From the NCBI GenBank assembly GCA_008711295.1, contig VUYV01000081.1, positions 358,408-422,407 of the forward strand: 64,000 bases of DNA. Reading direction: 5' to 3'. This stretch comes from Anarhynchus alexandrinus. Lineage: Eukaryota > Chordata > Aves > Charadriiformes > Charadriidae. Numbering within the stretch: position 1 is the first letter of the stretch; the number at the start of each line of letters is the position of its first letter. The translations under genes and the position numbers were made by a program. Below the pieces are notes generated by a model. It was not told the origin of the DNA. It saw nothing but the letters and a program-made list of their open reading frames with translations, and made no database searches. Positions 60,100-64,000 of this stretch are shown in pieces.

Positions 60100-60660
60100 C
60101 TCTGCTGCCCTCAGAATTGATGAAGGCAGCCTTTTTAATTAACTTGCCTGAGAAGGGCTTTTTTTTTTTTTTTCCTCCTACACAGGGGCAGGGCGCAGTG
60201 TACGTTTTAATGGGATTTGTCAGGAAAATTATTGATTTTGTTAGTAATGCTTTTGAAATTGCGCCATTCCGTTAATTCTGTCAGGTCCTCTTCGGTAGCT
60301 TGGCTGAGAGCATTTTTGCATCCTTCATTAGTTTTTTAATACGCGATAATTTCCCCTAACTCATCAATGCAAAGCAAGATCAACTGCGTGCTCGGTAACC
60401 ATTCTTCCTGTGTACAAACCCATTGCAGCAGTAATTATAAACAGAACAAATTATTACAGATATTCATTATAAAATACAATTACACCGGGCCGTGCTGCAT
60501 TGTTGCACTTTTCACAGCCACGGCTCGCTCTTGAGTAAATGGTTTCATTATAGGCATGAAGGGCAAACTTAATACACTTCTGACTCATGGCAAACAGCGC
60601 AAGAAATCATCGTGGCTGTTCCTCCGAGTGCTTGGCAGTGTTTGCCCTGAATGAGAGTAA
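60100..60660. promoter_or_regulatory. AT-rich block, candidate intronic regulatory element
   Basis: AT-rich, repeat-free sequence within GC-rich surroundings, about 1.2 to 1.7 kb before exon A. It contains TTAATTAA (60135-60142), TAATTA (60432-60437) and several CATTA/TAATG motifs of homeodomain type. This resembles conserved non-coding enhancers, but conservation cannot be seen from one sequence. Confidence 0.35.
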
Positions 60661-61359
60661 AATGCCAAATACTTGTCAGCTTAACGGAGGGGCTCTGGGT
60701 GGCAGTGCGGACGTGCAAGGAGGGGAGAAAGCCAGAAATTACGGCAGCGTGGCCTGAATTTCACTCCCCTAGAGCGTGGCTTTCTTCCATGCTTATGGGG
60801 TTTTCAGTGCTGGGACCTGCCAGGAGCAGCAGATCCTCCTTGGTCATACATAAGAGCAGCCTCGGGCTGCTTCCACACGCACAAGCCCCGTGTACCCCAG
60901 GGCTGGGCGTTTCTGGGCCACTTTCGTGAGTCCCTTAAACGAGCTGGAAAACTTTTTCCATGCTGATTCCCCCCCTCCCCCCTCCAGGTAAAGCAATTTC
61001 GTTCACTCAGTTTTCACTCTGTAGGGTGCCCCAAGGAGCAAATCCCTCTGCCGGTGGCCAGAGCCTCTGCTGGTGCGGCGGGGGGCAAATTCGGCAACCC
61101 CAAGGCCCATGAAAAGAGACCTGCTGCACGCCTCGCGAGCAGGAGAGAACCAAACCTTCAGGGCTTGGCTGAGGGTGTGCTGCTGGAGAAGGGAAATAAA
61201 AAAAAAAGTTAAATCTCACCGTCAGCGAAGCTTTCCTTCAACCCCTCCCCAACCAGAAGGACTGTCTTTCCCATATGTTCCCTCCGCAGAAGAAGTCCTA
61301 CCTCCAGCGTCCTTCTCCAGGTCGTAAATCAGAGCCTCCAAAGCCCAAACCGAGCGGCG

Positions 61360-61640
61360 GATGGTGACGGTGTGCGTGGATCCGCTGCGCCCGGCGAGAC
61401 GGAGCCTCTCGCGTGCGCGGGGGCCGGTTTGAGCCCTGCGGCGTGCAGGCTGCCGAGGGGCTGTTCCGCCACCCTGGATTTTTGGAAAGGGACGCGTCTT
61501 GCTGCCCTCGGGCCGAGGCGCCTCTGGGGGAGGCTGGTCCAGGCTGCGTCACGTCCAGCCGTGGCCGTGCTTGGGGGGGACGGCACCCTGCAAGCCGCTG
61601 GCGCTCGGACCCCGGGGTCCGCGCTCATCCTGAGGCCGGC
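61360..61640. promoter_or_regulatory. CpG-dense patch just upstream of exon A
   Basis: GC-rich with many CpG (for example GAGCCTCTCGCGTGCGCGGG), ending about 180 nt before exon A. Intragenic CpG patches near alternative exons can affect splicing through methylation-sensitive factors; that role is inferred. Confidence 0.4.
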
Positions 61641-61731
61641 TCGGCCCCTCGGCTCCCCCCGTTGCTTTCGGCTGTGCTGCCCCTCCGGCCCGTGCTGCCC
61701 AACCCGCTGTCTTCTGTCCGCAGCCCCCTTC

Positions 61732-61823
61732 TCCTGCCGTCTCCACCCTCCTCCTCTCCCTGTCTCCCCTCCTCCCTTTTCCCCCCTTACTCTTGAATCT
61801 CTATTTCTTCTTCTCTGTTCCAG
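61732..61823 (+). promoter_or_regulatory. Extended polypyrimidine tract and 3' splice site of exon A
   Basis: About 90 nt, nearly all C and T, end in TTCTCTGTTCCAG at the exon A junction. Runs such as CTCCTCTCCCTGTCTCCC and TTTCTTCTTCTCTGTTCC are typical PTB-type binding sequence. The length is well beyond a minimal polypyrimidine tract and fits regulated inclusion. PTB control is inferred. Confidence 0.7.
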
Positions 61824-61930
61824 CAAAACGATATCAATCAAGGTGATAGATGATGAGGAGTATGAGAAAAACAAGACCTTCTACCTAGAGATCGGGGAGC
61901 CCCGGCTGGTGGAGATGAGTGAGAAGAAAG
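61824..61930 (+). CDS. SLC8A1-like: Na+/Ca2+ exchanger (SLC8/NCX family), mutually exclusive exon A (CBD2 segment)
   Basis: This internal exon encodes 35 complete codons, running from KTISIKVIDDEEYEKN to EPRLVEMSEKK. It follows a long pyrimidine tract ending in CAG and is followed by a GT donor after AAAG. It starts with the third base of a codon and ends with the first base of the next, as in the alternative exon of vertebrate NCX1. The product is a plasma-membrane antiporter exchanging Na+ for Ca2+. This segment lies in the second Calx-beta Ca2+-binding domain (CBD2) of the cytosolic loop. The acidic DDEEYE stretch and the Lys of EKNK are exon-A features; in NCX1 this version gives CBD2 its Ca2+ binding and is typical of excitable tissue. 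From memory it differs from mammalian SLC8A1 exon A at only about two residues (Ile for Val, Tyr for Phe) and is clearly unlike SLC8A2 and SLC8A3. SLC8A4 is the main alternative paralogue. Confidence 0.95.
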
Positions 61931-62181
61931 GTGGGGGACGTGCTCCGGGGCTGAGCCCAGCCTGTATGTCCCTGTCTGGCTCACTCATGCCTGGCACCTG
62001 CAACACCGAGCTCACATCCCCAGCGCCTATGGAAGAGGGCAGGAGCCGGGGCGATTCCCACCCTCCCCGCTGTGCCCAGCCGTTCTTTGCCCGGCCCACC
62101 GGGGTCCGACCCCGGCCGGGTGGTGGGGGAGCTCCTGCCCTTCCCCATACGCCCCCAGGGAGGGGATGTGCAGCCGCTTCC

Positions 62182-62203
62182 CCCGACCCGACCCGACCCG
62201 ACC
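62182..62203 (+). repeat. (CCCGA)n pentanucleotide tract between exons A and B
   Basis: Four tandem CCCGA units plus a partial unit. The minus strand reads as four G-runs separated by TC, so it could form a G-quadruplex in DNA. The transcribed RNA is C-rich, a possible hnRNP K/PCBP target. Confidence 0.8.
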
Positions 62204-62239
62204 ATCTCCGGCACCATAACACCCCGGGCGGACGTGAAC

Positions 62240-62245
62240 TGCATG
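62240..62245 (+). promoter_or_regulatory. TGCATG (RBFOX-type) element 48 nt upstream of exon B
   Basis: An exact TGCATG hexamer lies shortly before exon B. RBFOX proteins binding upstream of an exon usually repress it, which would favour exon A in neurons and muscle. A second TGCATG lies at 62801-62806, about 400 nt downstream of exon B. A hexamer can occur by chance, so this is a candidate only. Confidence 0.4.
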
Positions 62246-62293
62246 CGTGTGTGATGCCAATCATGTGTTTGCCTTTGTCTTGTGTTCCCACAG

Positions 62294-62397
62294 GAAATTC
62301 ATTACCCTTAGAGTACTTGACCGTGAGGAGTATGAGAAAGAGTGCAGTTTCTTCCTTGTGCTTGGGGACCCGGTGTGGCTACGACGAGGAGTGAAAG
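62294..62397 (+). CDS. SLC8A1-like: Na+/Ca2+ exchanger (SLC8/NCX family), mutually exclusive exon B (CBD2 segment)
   Basis: This exon encodes 34 complete codons, running from KFITLRVLDREEYEKECSFF to VWLRRGVK. It sits between a CACAG acceptor and a GT donor after AAAG. Its phases match exon A (starts with the third codon base, ends with the first), and it lies 363 nt downstream. It replaces exon A in CBD2. Relative to exon A, an Asp becomes Arg (DDEEYE to DREEYE) and a Lys becomes Cys (EKNK to EKEC). In NCX1 these swaps weaken Ca2+ binding by CBD2, and the B form is typical of kidney and other non-excitable tissues. The DREEYEKECSF core and the LRRG ending match SLC8A1 exon B. About ten other positions differ from the mammalian SLC8A1 exon I recall (for example GDPVWL where I recall EEPKWI), which is more than I expect for a bird SLC8A1 orthologue. 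Family assignment is firm; paralogue is open. Confidence 0.93.
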
Positions 62398-62429
62398 GTG
62401 TGAGAGTAAAACCAGACCAGCTCTCGAGA

Positions 62430-62575
62430 CGCTGCCGTCCGCTTTCTCTGTGTCTCCCTACTCTCACACTCCTTTCTCCTCGCACTTTGGCTCCCGGCCG
62501 TTTTTGCCCTCCCTCCTTCGAAGCTTGGCCGCTGCACCTTTTTTGCTCTGTTTTCTTTCCTCTTTCATTTTTGGG
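62430..62575 (+). promoter_or_regulatory. Pyrimidine-rich intronic tract downstream of exon B
   Basis: The sequence 30 to 180 nt past the exon B donor is rich in C and T, with runs such as CTTTCTCTGTGTCTCCC and TTTTCTTTCCTCTTTC, but it does not lead into an exon. With the tract before exon A, pyrimidine-rich elements flank the exon pair, an arrangement known from PTB-repressed exons. The regulatory role is inferred. Confidence 0.45.
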
Positions 62576-63349
62576 AGGACTCCGTCTCGCTCACCAGGGC
62601 ACCCCCGCCCGGGAAGGTCCCGGAGCGCCGGGGCAGGGGGACGGCGAGCGTCGCCAGCCCCCACCAGGGACATCCTGAGAGCGCTGCCCCGACACGTGGC
62701 AGCTTCATTTAATCGAGTAGGAAATGCAGTCTCGAGAAGCGAAAAGGCGATGCTGCATCATTTTTATCGGAAGGTAAAATAGCCTTCACTGGAAATAAAA
62801 TGCATGGCCAGAGCAGTAATTTTAGCCTTTTTATACTGGCGCTAGGACCTGAAAATAGCTGAGAACGGCGGCACAAGCAGGTAATACCCTAAGATGCAAT
62901 CAGTCTAGGAGAAATCAGGTTATACTCAAATAAAGTTTCACGGCTCTGCACCGGATAATAGCTTCTCATAGGAATAATAAAAAACAGTTTCCTCTTTCAT
63001 CACATTTTTAAACCAACTCCAAACCTTCCCAAAAAGACAGAGTTCACTTATTTTGCCGGGCATTTTTTTTTTTTTTCTGCTGGGAAATTAAGTGAAAATT
63101 AATGGCAGCAGCTAATTCTGCGTGCTATTGGCGGCTGAGCAAGAAGCGGTTTTAGAGTTACTTAGGATAATTAGTTGCCCTACAACAGACCCTTATTAAA
63201 GCCTTTGTAAAAAATTGGCAGCAGCGTTTGGTCTGTCTGCCTCGGAGCTGCTTTCTAATTTCTGGGACATCAGCTCTCCCTTCGGCAGGCAGGGGGTTGT
63301 TATACATCATTTGTTCAGGACAGAGAGGGCCCCCGGCAGTCCCCACGCT

Positions 63350-63770
63350 GAGTCGGGGACGTGCCGCGGTAATTCCAGGGTAAAAAACACACCCGGCAGC
63401 GATGCCCGCGTCCCCCTTCGGCGCTGGTGCCGTCTCGGTCGGCCGCGTCGTCCCCTCCGTCAGATTCCCCGCTGGTTTATGTCACCAGCAAGCAGAAGCC
63501 GGGGCTAAAAAATCCGGCGTGCTGGCATGGCCCGGGCTCTGCAGGTGGGATTTGTGTCATTAAACGGTGCCGGCGGCATCGGTGGAGCGCAGCCAGCGCT
63601 GCCGGGATAAAGGGACCGGCGGACAACTCCGCGGCTCCGGCTTTGCCCAGCGGCACCGGCACCGGCGCCGGCTCAGCCTTTGCGAGTCCGGCAACAGCAA
63701 ATGCGCTCTGCGGGCCGCAGGTTTGCGAATCCGCGGCGCCAGCCCGCGGGATCCGAGCTGAAATCTTGAA
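63350..63770. other. CpG-dense patch downstream of exon B
   Basis: GC-rich with frequent CpG and a GGCACC/GGCGCC repeat at about 63650-63676. No promoter elements or exon recognised. Confidence 0.4.
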
Positions 63771-64000
63771 TTAAAAATAGAAGGAAAAGGAAAGACAGTT
63801 CCTCTTCTCCCCGGTCACAAAGATAACTGAGGAAACCTGAGGGGAGCTGAGCTTGGCAAACTCGCTAGCTGGAAGGCAAGTGGAGACTTTAAAGGATGCT
63901 ATTTGCTGCTTTGGCCATGCAATGTTTTTTTTCATTATTTTTTTTAAAAAAAAAAGCTCCTTGATTTTTGTGCTTGGTTTTGTACGAGAGGCAGCGAGGC

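Larger units (their letters stand above)
56659..61731. other. Intronic sequence upstream of exon A, with an AT-rich block and a CpG-dense patch
   Basis: No CR1 and no exon recognised. An AT-rich block spans about 60100-60660 and a CpG-dense patch about 61360-61640. A-runs lie at 56681-56692 and 61199-61207, and a T-run at 60161-60174. Confidence 0.5.
1..61823 (+). other. Probable long intron upstream of exon A (left end undefined)
   Basis: In SLC8 genes exon A follows a very large intron after the exon (usually exon 2) that codes for the N-terminal membrane segments and CBD1. No reading frame in this stretch resembles that exon or any other conserved protein apart from CR1 fragments. It therefore reads as intron, although intergenic DNA cannot be excluded for the leftmost part. 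Confidence 0.5.
61931..62293 (+). other. Intron between mutually exclusive exons A and B (363 nt)
   Basis: This is a short GT...AG intron. It holds a pentanucleotide run (CCCGA)n at 62182-62203, a TGCATG hexamer (RBFOX-type element) at 62240-62245, and a U/G-rich stretch leading to the exon B acceptor. Splicing A directly to B would give a frameshift, so this intron is expected to be removed only as part of a longer intron (A to the next constitutive exon, or the upstream exon to B). Confidence 0.85.
62398..64000 (+). other. Intron downstream of exon B, no further exon seen
   Basis: No exon with an NCX continuation (an ALLLN-type sequence) is visible. The stretch holds the pyrimidine-rich tract described above, an AT-rich block at 62780-63200, a CpG-dense patch at about 63350-63770, and T and A runs at 63065-63077 and 63925-63955. 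The next exon must lie beyond the window. Confidence 0.6.

Noticed and set aside
61372..62394. 340-codon continuous frame containing exon A
   Set aside because: The frame is open through intron by chance. Sequence before 61824 and after 61930 has no NCX similarity, and clear AG and GT splice sites bound the real exon.
1..64000. CRISPR arrays, operons, prophage, retroviral LTRs or insertion sequences
   Set aside because: No regularly spaced direct repeats, no tight gene clusters with ribosome binding sites, no LTR pairs or transposase signatures. The content is vertebrate intronic DNA.

Overview
The window looks like nuclear DNA from a bird, mostly non-coding. The evidence is about two dozen CR1 LINE fragments whose 3' ends carry tandem ATTCTATG or ATTCTGTG octamers (the avian CR1 hallmark), GC-rich CpG-dense patches, intron-type splice signals, and no prokaryotic gene organisation. 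Three single-N positions (37501, 48386, 54884) show it is a draft scaffold with minimal-size gap fillers.

Only one gene is supported. At the right end, on the + strand, lie two short exons of a plasma-membrane Na+/Ca2+ exchanger of the SLC8 (NCX) family: 61824-61930 (exon A type) and 62294-62397 (exon B type). They are a mutually exclusive pair. Each begins with the third base of a codon and ends with the first base of the next. Their lengths (107 and 104 nt) are both 2 modulo 3, so including exactly one keeps frame while including both or neither breaks it. They encode alternative segments of the second Ca2+-binding Calx-beta domain (CBD2) in the large cytosolic loop. Residues most resemble SLC8A1, but exon B differs enough that a sister paralogue (SLC8A4-type) must be considered.

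The roughly 61.8 kb left of exon A shows no recognisable exon, including no sign of the large exon 2 that codes for most of the exchanger. It is best read as a long upstream intron, possibly with unrelated intergenic DNA at its far end. It holds CR1 fragments in both orientations, belonging by their 3' ends to at least three lineages; simple repeats; G-runs; several CpG-dense patches; and several AT-rich blocks that look like non-coding regulatory sequence (notably 60100-60660 and 10480-11020). The stretch from 62398 to 64000 is downstream intron before the next exon, which is outside the window.

Around the exon pair the sequence shows likely splicing control: a long pyrimidine tract before exon A, a C-rich (CCCGA)n tract and a TGCATG hexamer in the 363-nt A/B intron, and a second pyrimidine-rich stretch after exon B. 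I found no convincing undescribed system. The most useful observations are the paralogue identity of this exchanger, the regulatory layout around its exon switch, and three probable assembly artefacts, one of which seems to retain the start of a sequencing adapter.
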